DNA of 40,921 nucleotides, taken from Candidatus Magasanikbacteria bacterium RIFOXYC2_FULL_40_16 (lineage in GTDB: Bacteria; Patescibacteriota; Patescibacteriia; Magasanikbacterales; UBA922). Made by a program: the position numbers and the translations under genes. Positions 32,655 through 40,921 of the stretch are shown piece by piece (position 1 is the first letter of the stretch; each line of letters starts with the position of its first letter). Under the pieces are notes generated by a model. That model saw only the letters and a list, made by a program, of their open reading frames with translations. It was not told the DNA's origin and did no database searches. The DNA is taken from the NCBI GenBank assembly GCA_001783185.1, contig MFQY01000042.1:553-41473 (forward strand). The letters are read 5' to 3'.

Positions 32655-34130
32655 TTATTTTTTAGGCAAGACGGATTTAAGCCAGCCGGTCAGTCTGGTT
32701 TTTTTGTTTTGTGATTTTATATGATCTCTGGCTGTGTGTGTTTTGGTAAAGTCAATCCAGTCCGGGTTTGGCCCTTTTCTGTTTTTATCAACGATAATTT
32801 CTACTACATCTCCATTTTGTAACGGAGTGTCAAGACTGGCGATTTTTTCATTTATTCTGGCGCCGTTGCATCGGTTGCCGATGTCAGTATGTATATGATA
32901 AGCAAAATCAACCGGAGTGGCATATTCAGGCAAATCAATCACGTCGCCTTTAGGAGTAAAGACAAAAATTCTTGATTGTAAAAAATCAACTTTGATTTCT
33001 TCCAAGTCAGACATTTTATTTAAAATATCTTTTTGGATTTCCGCCAATTCTTTTACCCATTGTATTTCTTTGGCCGGCAGACGCGAGCCTCTTTCATCAT
33101 AATGCCAATGCGCGGCCACACCATATTCTGCTTCCTCATGCATATCATGCGTTCTGATTTGGAATTCTACCAGTTCTCCGTGTTCATCAAAAACAGTAGT
33201 GTGCAGAGATTGATAGCCGTTCGGTTTAGGTTGTGAAATATAATCTTTAATTCGGCCTTTCAGTGGTTTCCATATTTTATGGAGGATGCCAAGAGTGGCA
33301 TAACAGTCGGCGATGGTCGGCACGATTACTCTGATAGCGATAACGTCATATACTTTATCCGCGTCATTTTCTTTTCTGAGCAATTTTTTATAAAAGCTGT
33401 ATAATCTTTTATTTCTTCCTTTCAAATCAATAATTTTTATATTGGCATTGGCAAGTTCCATTTTTGACACTTCCTGTATTTTTTGCAGGGATTTTTCTTT
33501 TCCTCTTAATTTTTCTTCCATTAATTTTTTAACCCGTTCATATTCTTTCGGGTAAACATATCTGAATGCCAAATCTTCCAGTTGGCCTTTCATTTCAGCG
33601 ATTCCAAGGCGGTTGGCGATCGGGGCGTAAATTTCCAAACTTTCCAGCGCGATGCGATATCTTTTTTGTGGAGGCAGAGAATCAAGCGTTTGTAAATTAT
33701 GGATTCTGTCAGCGAATTTTATTATCATAACCCGAATGTCTTCGGCCATAGCGATAAACATTTTTCTCAGATTTTCAATATATCTTTCAACACCGCGATA
33801 TTTGAGTTTGCCCAATTTTGTGATACCTTCAACCATTTTTCTGATTTCGCTGCCGAAATTATCTTCAATTTCCTGCAAAGTTATATGTGTATCTTCCGGA
33901 ACATCGTGAAGAAGAGTGGCGGTAATAATCACAGGGTCAATGCGCATATCTGCCAAAATATGAGCAGCGGCCAATGGGTGTGTAATATAAGGTTCTTTTG
34001 ATTTTCTGAATTGTCCACGATGAGCGTCGTCGGCAAAATTAAAAGCCAAGCGGACAATATCCAAATCAGACTCAGGGCTGTAAGTCTTTATTTTTTCAAC
34101 TAGGGAGTCAATTGTCTGTTTTTCTCTCAT
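32655..34130 (-). CDS. rel: RelA/SpoT-family (p)ppGpp synthetase/hydrolase, short form
   Basis: HD region ATLLHDVPEDT, synthetase RVIVPTIADCYATLG, TGS FTPKGDVIDLPEYATPVDFAYHIHTDIG. Confidence 0.92.
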   Translation of the reverse strand: MREKQTIDSLVEKIKTYSPESDLDIVRLAFNFADDAHRGQFRKSKEPYITHPLAAAHILADMRIDPVIITATLLHDVPEDTHITLQEIEDNFGSEIRKMVEGITKLGKLKYRGVERYIENLRKMFIAMAEDIRVMIIKFADRIHNLQTLDSLPPQKRYRIALESLEIYAPIANRLGIAEMKGQLEDLAFRYVYPKEYERVKKLMEEKLRGKEKSLQKIQEVSKMELANANIKIIDLKGRNKRLYSFYKKLLRKENDADKVYDVIAIRVIVPTIADCYATLGILHKIWKPLKGRIKDYISQPKPNGYQSLHTTVFDEHGELVEFQIRTHDMHEEAEYGVAAHWHYDERGSRLPAKEIQWVKELAEIQKDILNKMSDLEEIKVDFLQSRIFVFTPKGDVIDLPEYATPVDFAYHIHTDIGNRCNGARINEKIASLDTPLQNGDVVEIIVDKNRKGPNPDWIDFTKTHTARDHIKSQNKKTRLTGWLKSVLPKK

Positions 34131-34290
34131 AATTAAATTTAGCTTTTTAGCTTGTAGCTTTTTAGGGTACGAACAATCAAATAATTAATTCAATATCACC
34201 TAATAAGCTAAAAAGCTAATAAGCTACAGCTTGGTTTATACTTTATATCCTTTTTCGTCTTTTGGCAAGACCGGCTCTCCTAAAATAAAA

Positions 34291-34312
34291 CCCCCTCGAC
34301 TAAGTCGGGGGG
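34291..34312. repeat. GACTAAGTC palindrome 3' of topA
   Basis: ccccctcgactaagtcgggggg. Confidence 0.7.
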
Positions 34313-34320
34313 TCTGGATG

Positions 34321-36855
34321 TTATTTTTTCTTTTTCTTTTTGGCTTTCTTTTCTTCAATCAATCTAAGTGCCAGCTCAAGCGTCATTTCCTCTGGCTGGG
34401 TGTCTTTTGGTATGGGAGCAAAAGTTCTCGTACCGTTTGAGATATAAGGTCCGTAAGGTCCATCAAGCACTTGTATCGATTTTTTAGTTTTCGGGTCTTC
34501 ACCTAATTCTTTTAAGATTGAAGCTTTTTTTCTGGTTCGGGTTTTCTTTTCCTGGGCGTAGAGTTCTTTAGCTTCTTCCAGTGTTATCGTCAATATATCT
34601 TTATCTTTTGGTATGGATCGGTAGTCTTCACCTTTTTTAAGGTATGGGCCGAAACGGCCTACGCTGGCGGTAATTTTTCCCCCGTCAATTTCCCCGATGT
34701 TTAGAGGGAACGAAATGATTTTTTTTGCCTGTTCCGCGTTTATATTATCAATATTAACACTGGCTCCAATGGGGAGTTTTTTTGGCCCATAAGTTAAGGA
34801 TACTTTTTTGGCTTTTTTCTTTTCATCATCTTCTCCCAGTTGTAAATAAGGGCCGAATCGTCCGGTTCTTTGGGTTATATCTTTTCCGGTGGCCTCATCA
34901 GTGTAAATCACTTGTGGTCCGGATGGTTTTGACAGCAATTCCATGGCTGATTCTATATTTAAATCCGCCGGCGCCAGTGAATCGGACAGGGAACAAGTAT
35001 TATTTTCGCCACCCGCTCCTCTTTGCAAGTAAGGACCATACTTACCTGATCTGATGATTATTTCCTGATTGGTATTTTTGTCTTTGCCGACCACGATATC
35101 GGGATAGGTCTCATCTTGTGAGGCTTTTTCAATATGGCTGTGAAATTTTTCTTTATAAAATTCTTTTATATAAGGATGCCATTTTTCTTTTCCAATGGCA
35201 ATTTTATCCAAGTCATCCTCCATTTTAGAAGTAAAATTTACATTGACAAGATTGTCAAAATATTTTTGCAGATAATAATCAACAATCATGGCGGTATATG
35301 TCGGAATTAAAGCGTTATTGATTTTTATGACATAATCTCTTTCAACAATTGTGTCTAAGATTGTCGCGTAAGTTGAAGGGCGTCCGACACCTTCGGATTC
35401 CAATTTTTTGATTAAAGACGCTTCTGTATATCTTGCCGGAGGTTGAGTGATGTGTCCGTCAGGCTTAACCGATTGCGCTTCCACAACTTGTTTTTCTTTC
35501 AGGTTTGGCAGGGTGATTTCTTGGTTTTCCAATTGCGCTTCCGGATCGTCGCTTCCTTCCACATAAGCGCGTAGATATCCGGCAAATTCAATTTTTTTGC
35601 CTTTAGCTTCAAAAATCGCTTTTTCCACTTCTATTTTTACATTTAAACTTATCATCTGGGCGCTTTTCATTTGTGAAGCCACGGTTCTTTTCCAGATTAA
35701 ATCGTATAACGCGCTTTCTCCGCCGTCCACTTCTTTTTGTACCTGGCTAGGATGTTTGAAAATACTGCCGGCCGGACGAATTGCTTCGTGGGCTTCTTGG
35801 GCAAGTTTTGATTTTGATTGATAATTTTTTATTTCTTCGCTGACATATTCTTTGCCGAATTCCGCGGCCGCTTCTCGAGCGGCGTTGATTGCTTGTGAGG
35901 AAAGACTTACAGAATCGGTGCGCATGTAAGTTATATAACCATTTTCATAAAGAGATTGAGCGGTTCGCATAGTTTGTTTCGCGCTCCAACCTAATTTTCT
36001 ATGCGCTTCTTGTTGTAAAGTGGAGGTAATAAAAGGCGGGTAGGGGTGGGTCTGATAAGGCTTTTCGCTGATTTCAGAAATAGTCCACGGCTTGGATGTC
36101 AAAAGTTTTTCTGCCAATTCTTTAGCTTGTTTTTCACCCAGTAAAATAAAATTTTCCGGTTTTTTTAGTTTTCCGTTATCTGAATCAAAGTCTTTGCCGG
36201 CGGGAATCGGTTTAGTCTCGTATTCAGTTAATTTTGCTTCAAATTTTTCATTACTGGAAGACAAAATCGCCAACAAATCAAAGTACTCGCTGGATTTGAA
36301 TTTTGCTCTTTCCAATTCTTTTTCCACGATTAAATGCACGGCTACCGATTGCACTCTTCCTGCGGATAATCCGTATCTGACTTTTTTCCATAAAAGGGGG
36401 GACAATTCGTAGCCGACAAGCCTGTCTAAAACACGGCGCGCCTGTTGCGCGTCCACCAGGTTTATATCAAGTCCACGCGGGTTTTTAATGGCGTCTTCTA
36501 TCGCGGTTTTGGTGATTTCATGAAATACCAGCCGTTTCACTTTTTCCGGTTTTATTTTTAGAAGCTCCGCCAGGTGCCATGAAATCGCTTCTCCTTCGCG
36601 GTCCTCATCAGTCGCGAATAGGATTTCATCGGCGTCTTTGGCTAGTTTTTTAAGTTCTGCGACTTTTTTCTTTTTCCCGCTCGGTATTTCATACATCGGT
36701 TCAAAAGTGCCGTCTTCTATATTTATGCCCATAGAGCTTTTTGGCAGATCTCGGACATGCCCAAAAGAAGACTCCACTTTGAAGCCGTTTCCCAGGAATT
36801 TTGTGATGGTTTTAGCCTTTGTCGGGCTCTCCACGATTACGAGTTTGTTTGCCAT
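34321..36855 (-). CDS. topA: DNA topoisomerase I
   Basis: LVIVESPTKAKTITKFLG, TDEDREGEAISWHL, SAGRVQSVAVHLI, YITYMRTDS. Confidence 0.97.
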   Translation of the reverse strand: MANKLVIVESPTKAKTITKFLGNGFKVESSFGHVRDLPKSSMGINIEDGTFEPMYEIPSGKKKKVAELKKLAKDADEILFATDEDREGEAISWHLAELLKIKPEKVKRLVFHEITKTAIEDAIKNPRGLDINLVDAQQARRVLDRLVGYELSPLLWKKVRYGLSAGRVQSVAVHLIVEKELERAKFKSSEYFDLLAILSSSNEKFEAKLTEYETKPIPAGKDFDSDNGKLKKPENFILLGEKQAKELAEKLLTSKPWTISEISEKPYQTHPYPPFITSTLQQEAHRKLGWSAKQTMRTAQSLYENGYITYMRTDSVSLSSQAINAAREAAAEFGKEYVSEEIKNYQSKSKLAQEAHEAIRPAGSIFKHPSQVQKEVDGGESALYDLIWKRTVASQMKSAQMISLNVKIEVEKAIFEAKGKKIEFAGYLRAYVEGSDDPEAQLENQEITLPNLKEKQVVEAQSVKPDGHITQPPARYTEASLIKKLESEGVGRPSTYATILDTIVERDYVIKINNALIPTYTAMIVDYYLQKYFDNLVNVNFTSKMEDDLDKIAIGKEKWHPYIKEFYKEKFHSHIEKASQDETYPDIVVGKDKNTNQEIIIRSGKYGPYLQRGAGGENNTCSLSDSLAPADLNIESAMELLSKPSGPQVIYTDEATGKDITQRTGRFGPYLQLGEDDEKKKAKKVSLTYGPKKLPIGASVNIDNINAEQAKKIISFPLNIGEIDGGKITASVGRFGPYLKKGEDYRSIPKDKDILTITLEEAKELYAQEKKTRTRKKASILKELGEDPKTKKSIQVLDGPYGPYISNGTRTFAPIPKDTQPEEMTLELALRLIEEKKAKKKKKK

Positions 36856-36879
36856 AGATAATTGGTTCAGTCTAGCTGA

Positions 36880-38328
36880 TTATTTGATTTTTGTCAACCC
36901 CGCCTTCTGCGGGACAAGCCCTCGCCATGTTGCGGACAACATTGGTCTGATTTCTCCGCTTAAAAATATTGAACCGGTGATAAGTAGTATATCATTTTTT
37001 TTGATTTTTTTCATGGACCACGCCAGCGCGTCTTTGGGTTGGAGAAAAATTTCCGATTGTTTTTGCAGATTATTTTTTGCGAATTCTTTTTTTATGGTTG
37101 CCGGGTTGGCGGTTTTACGAAAGAGATTGGCGGTATTTCTGGTGATGGAAATTGATTTTGGCTTTAATTCTGATAAGGTCATAACCATTTTACTCCATTT
37201 TTTATTATCGGAAAAGCCAACCAAGATATGCACACCCCTTTTTTCTTTTTTAACCAATTCTTTAATAAAATTGGCGGTGGAATTAATTTTATCTTCATTA
37301 TGCGCGCCGTCCAAGATAATTTTATTATGAAATAATTCCAGACGCATTATTTGTTTGGTATTTAGCAGGGCTTTTTTTATAATAGAATTTTTTATGTTCA
37401 AGGATTGGGCTATTTCAATGGCGAGAATTGCATTTTCTATCTGATGTCTGCCTGGAGCCTTTATTTGATATTTTTCATTTTTATACTTAAAAGTACTGCC
37501 GTTTAATCCGTAATCCGTCCCGACCGCGGTCGAGTCCCGACCGCGGTCGAGTCCCGACCGCGGTCGATGATCCTCGATTGTCGCAAATCGGGAGATCCTC
37601 GATTGTCGCAAATCGGGATAATCCGTAATTTTGTTTAATTCTGTTTTTTGTTTTTTCGCTTCCGCCTCTATTATCTTTAATATTTTTTTATCTTTTTCCG
37701 CAGTAAATACTTTACAGCCGGTTTTGATGATGCCGGCTTTTTCGCGGGCGATATCCGCTTTTGTCGGGCCGATAAGTTCTTCGTGATCCAGACCGACATT
37801 CGTGATAATCGCTATATCGGTTTTAGGTATGACATTGGTTGAATCAAAACGACCGCCACAGCCCGCTTCTATTACCGCCCATTCAACTTTATTTTGGGCA
37901 AAATAGAGCAGACCGATGGCGGTCAGAATTTCTGAATAGGAGATTATACTATAGCGGCCGATTCGGATGTGTTTTTCCAAAGCGATTTTTATTTTATTTA
38001 TTATATCGACAAATTCTTTATTGGACATTTTTTGAGCGCCGATTTTCCAACGCTCGGTTATTTTGGTCGGGTGGGGGGATTGCATACTTCCCGTCTTATT
38101 TCCGGCTGTTTCTAGAATGGAATGAAGAAAAGCCGTCATGGAGCCTTTCCCACTGGTGCCGGTTATATGTATATAGTGTGGTATTTTATTTTGTGGATTT
38201 CCCAATATTCCCAAAAAATAATTCAGCCTGTCTAAGCATAGCCGGGAGCGTTTGGTTCCAGGCGATGATTCTTTAAGGGAGATATTTATAAGTGAAATTA
38301 AAAATTGTTCGGCTTCTTTAAAATTCAT
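36880..38328 (-). CDS. folC: folylpolyglutamate/dihydrofolate synthase
   Basis: HITGTSGKGSMTAFLHSIL, ITNVGLDHEELIG, LDGAHNEDKI. Confidence 0.93.
   Translation of the reverse strand: MNFKEAEQFLISLINISLKESSPGTKRSRLCLDRLNYFLGILGNPQNKIPHYIHITGTSGKGSMTAFLHSILETAGNKTGSMQSPHPTKITERWKIGAQKMSNKEFVDIINKIKIALEKHIRIGRYSIISYSEILTAIGLLYFAQNKVEWAVIEAGCGGRFDSTNVIPKTDIAIITNVGLDHEELIGPTKADIAREKAGIIKTGCKVFTAEKDKKILKIIEAEAKKQKTELNKITDYPDLRQSRISRFATIEDHRPRSGLDRGRDSTAVGTDYGLNGSTFKYKNEKYQIKAPGRHQIENAILAIEIAQSLNIKNSIIKKALLNTKQIMRLELFHNKIILDGAHNEDKINSTANFIKELVKKEKRGVHILVGFSDNKKWSKMVMTLSELKPKSISITRNTANLFRKTANPATIKKEFAKNNLQKQSEIFLQPKDALAWSMKKIKKNDILLITGSIFLSGEIRPMLSATWRGLVPQKAGLTKIK
37504..37629. repeat. tandem repeats inside folC (17 nt x3, then 25 nt x2) between 11-bp direct repeats taatccgtaat
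   Basis: cccgaccgcggtcgagt x3; gatcctcgattgtcgcaaatcggga x2. Confidence 0.9.
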
Positions 38329-38331
38329 ATT

Positions 38332-39420
38332 TTAAGCGCATAAAACAAACATCATTGAACCAAGGTTTTTTATCTTACCAGATAATTCCAATAATGCAAG
38401 CGATCCGCTTACGGCGTTACCGGGTAGACCGCTTTTTTTGACAATCTCGTCTATGTGTATCGGTTCCTGGGATAATATTGAAAGAATTGTTTGTTCGGCG
38501 TCATTGGTCTGCCCATTCACAGGCTGACTGGTTATACGTATTTTTTTAAGGTTATTTGGGATGTTTAGCACACTTATTATATCTTCCGCCTCTGTGGTTA
38601 GATGACAGCCTGTTTTTAATAGTTTATTTACGCCAGTTGAGTTGGGAGAGGTGATATTTTGTGGAATGGCAAACACCTCGCGGCCGTCGTCAAGAGCGCA
38701 TTGAGCGGTTATAAGAGCGCCTGATTTTTCCGCGCCTTCTATTACCAAAGTGCCTAAGCTCATGCCGGCGACGATGCGGTTTCTTTCCGGAAAAGTATGG
38801 CGGTCAGGTTCGGTCCCGGGGGGATATTCTGATATTAGAGCTCCGCCGGATTCAATGATTTTTTCCGATAAATGTTTGTGACAATCGGGATAAACATTAT
38901 TTTTGTTTATTCCGCAACCCAGCACGGCGATTGTTCTTCCGCCGGCTTCAAGCGCCGATGAATGGGCGATGCCGTCAATCCCGAGCGCCAGTCCGCTGAT
39001 AATTGTTAAACCGGCTCCGGATAACTTAAATGCCAAATTTTGCGCGATTTGTTTTCCGTAGGGGCTGTATTTTCTTGGTCCGACAATCGCCAGCGGGTAA
39101 TTGATTTTTTCCAAATTTCCTCTGACAAATAAGCAGAATGGCGGATCATATATTTCTTTTAAAAGCGGGGGATAATCATCATCATCTCGCGTTATACAGC
39201 GGATTTGTTCAGCTTCAAGTGTTTGCAGTATTTTTTCTTCACTAACATCTTTTCTCCATTTTAAAAAATCATTTATCGTGTTATCGCGCCAGTTAAGTTT
39301 TTTTAAGTCTTCAAATTCCGTTTGCCAGACATTTTCTAAATTATAAAACGCTCCCAATAAATCTTGGTAGCGTTTGATGTTCATTTTAGGATAATGGGCG
39401 AGCAGAATTTCTTTTTTCAT
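38332..39420 (-). CDS. dprA: DNA processing protein DprA
   Basis: LAIVGPRKYSPYGKQIA, ISGLALGIDGIAHSSALEAGGRTIAVLGCGI, FPERNRIVAGMS. Confidence 0.95.
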   Translation of the reverse strand: MKKEILLAHYPKMNIKRYQDLLGAFYNLENVWQTEFEDLKKLNWRDNTINDFLKWRKDVSEEKILQTLEAEQIRCITRDDDDYPPLLKEIYDPPFCLFVRGNLEKINYPLAIVGPRKYSPYGKQIAQNLAFKLSGAGLTIISGLALGIDGIAHSSALEAGGRTIAVLGCGINKNNVYPDCHKHLSEKIIESGGALISEYPPGTEPDRHTFPERNRIVAGMSLGTLVIEGAEKSGALITAQCALDDGREVFAIPQNITSPNSTGVNKLLKTGCHLTTEAEDIISVLNIPNNLKKIRITSQPVNGQTNDAEQTILSILSQEPIHIDEIVKKSGLPGNAVSGSLALLELSGKIKNLGSMMFVLCA

Positions 39421-39429
39421 ACGCCTGAT

Positions 39430-39972
39430 TTATAACAAACGGAGGACTTCTTCTTTGGCGGAGACTAGCGTTTTTTCCAAAGTTCTTTTTTCAAATAAGC
39501 CGAATTTGTCTAAAACAAATTTAGAAATATTTTTCATTTTTTTTTCGTTGGCGGACGCGATGCCGACCCGCACCCTGTGAAAATTCTGGCTTTTAATATA
39601 TTCCATAATTGATTTAACTCCGTTATGTCCGGCAGGCCCGCGGTCCAGTTGGGATTTTATCTGCCCCAGCGGTAAATCTTTATCATCGTGGACGACGATA
39701 ATATCCCGGCTGGTTATCTTGTAAAAATGAGCGATAAGCTGGACAGCTTGCCCCGATTGATTCATATAAGTCATCGGTCTCGCGAGAATTATTTTTTCGC
39801 CATTGATAACACATCCGCATATTTCCGCATTGAATTTTTTGCTTAGCTCCCAAGATTTGGCGCCGTATTTTTCCAATTCTTTTTTTAAGCAATCCAAAAC
39901 CATGAAGCCGACATTGTGGCGGGTTTTTTCATATTTTTTTCCCGGATTGCCTAATCCCACAACCAATTTCAT
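39430..39972 (-). CDS. pth: peptidyl-tRNA hydrolase
   Basis: LVVGLGNPGKKYEKTRHNVGFMVLD, RPMTYMNQSGQAV, VVHDDKDLPLG. Confidence 0.97.
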   Translation of the reverse strand: MKLVVGLGNPGKKYEKTRHNVGFMVLDCLKKELEKYGAKSWELSKKFNAEICGCVINGEKIILARPMTYMNQSGQAVQLIAHFYKITSRDIIVVHDDKDLPLGQIKSQLDRGPAGHNGVKSIMEYIKSQNFHRVRVGIASANEKKMKNISKFVLDKFGLFEKRTLEKTLVSAKEEVLRLL

Positions 39973-40047
39973 ATATTTTTATTAAATTTAATTTATATTT
40001 TTATTTATGTTTTACTATTGGCTCTGAACTATGAACTATTGGCTATT

Positions 40048-40921
40048 TTACCTTTTCATCTTCTTTAATCTTATTATAATTGGCGAAGCGAAAAAATCAA
40101 ACTGCTCGCGGAATTTATTTTTTATAAAGTTGACATAAGAATAATGCAGAGAAGTTCGGTATTTAATCGCCAGTTCAATCACGGGCGGGTTTATGTTGAT
40201 TTGCCTGATGCCCATAATTTTAGGATTTCGACTGCCTTTATCGCGGGACGGCTGGTGTTTGCTGACTACCTCTTTCAAAAAGTATTCCAGCGTTTTTACG
40301 GGGATTTCCGTGTGGCGCGCTTGCCATGCCCTTATGAGTGTAGGCATTATTTTATGAATTCCATATCCGGTTTTTCCACTGACAAAAATTATCGGCGCAA
40401 AATCCAGGTGAGGGAAGTATGAATAAACCATTTTTTCCACGAGATGGCGTTTGGTGTCGCTGTTGTCTTCAGACAAATCCCACTTGTTTACCAATAATAT
40501 TACGCTTTTAGCTCTTTTTTCCAGTAGGCCGCCAAGTTGCATATCTTGGCTGGATATTATTTCATTTCCATCAATCACAAAAAGGATAATGTCGCTTTTT
40601 TCGGCAATGTCTATGCTTTTTTGGATTCCCGCCCGCTCCAATTCTCCGGAAACTTTTGTTTTGCGTCTGATGCCGGCGGTATCAACAAAGGTTATATTTT
40701 GGACGGCGTCTTTTTTACCAACCTTATATTTATAAACAACATTGGTATCAAAAGGTTCACGGGTAGTGTGAGGCAATTCGTTGACGATAACCCTGTCTTC
40801 GCCGATTATTTTATTAAAGATTGAAGATTTGCCGGCGTTTGGTTTGCCAATTAAGCTGACTCTGATAGACTGATAGTCCTTTTGAACCTTTGGTCTTTTT
40901 TTGGCTTTTTGCAAAATATTA
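40048..40921 (-). CDS. der: GTPase Der, C-terminal part (continues past window edge)
   Basis: VSLIGKPNAGKSSIFNKI, FVDTAGIRRKTKV, VNKWDLSE; only one G domain inside the window. Confidence 0.9.
   Translation of the reverse strand, partial: NILQKAKKRPKVQKDYQSIRVSLIGKPNAGKSSIFNKIIGEDRVIVNELPHTTREPFDTNVVYKYKVGKKDAVQNITFVDTAGIRRKTKVSGELERAGIQKSIDIAEKSDIILFVIDGNEIISSQDMQLGGLLEKRAKSVILLVNKWDLSEDNSDTKRHLVEKMVYSYFPHLDFAPIIFVSGKTGYGIHKIMPTLIRAWQARHTEIPVKTLEYFLKEVVSKHQPSRDKGSRNPKIMGIRQININPPVIELAIKYRTSLHYSYVNFIKNKFREQFDFFASPIIIRLKKMKR

Overview
Mostly housekeeping chromosomal segment of a probable Patescibacteria/CPR bacterium (inferred from gene order, missing rpmD/L30 in the spc block, divergent 16S; standard genetic code since several ORFs end at TGA). 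Left to right: trmD, HAD and Nudix genes, a stand-alone 16S rRNA gene with its own long processing stem and no 23S or tRNA directly downstream, a candidate small structured RNA, an acidic hypothetical gene, tuf, S10-spc ribosomal protein operon to secY, adk, map, ruvX, recO, asnS, an atypical pentapeptide-repeat gene, aspS, scpA/scpB, a D,D-carboxypeptidase, a metallophosphoesterase, tRNA-Leu(CAA), a small GIY-YIG nuclease, parA/parB, rel, topA, folC, dprA, pth and partial der. The most interesting layer is an unusually dense set of short palindromic and inverted-repeat families in the intergenic regions, some also inside genes. Top items: (1) a ~90-bp hairpin element in six intergenic gaps of the S10-spc operon (plus one remnant), always in the same orientation, ending at the start codon, with a compensatory stem change, nested palindromes and usually an in-frame upstream ATG (MT[N/D]xxxM); (2) a GIY-YIG gene lying between intact tRNA-Leu and a partial 5' tRNA-Leu copy that is itself interrupted by a palindrome, resembling a minimal tRNA-targeted mobile cassette; (3) palindromic repeats translated in-frame inside rplV, aspS, rplC and folC, and tandem repeats inside trmD; (4) an unassigned structured RNA locus downstream of 16S.
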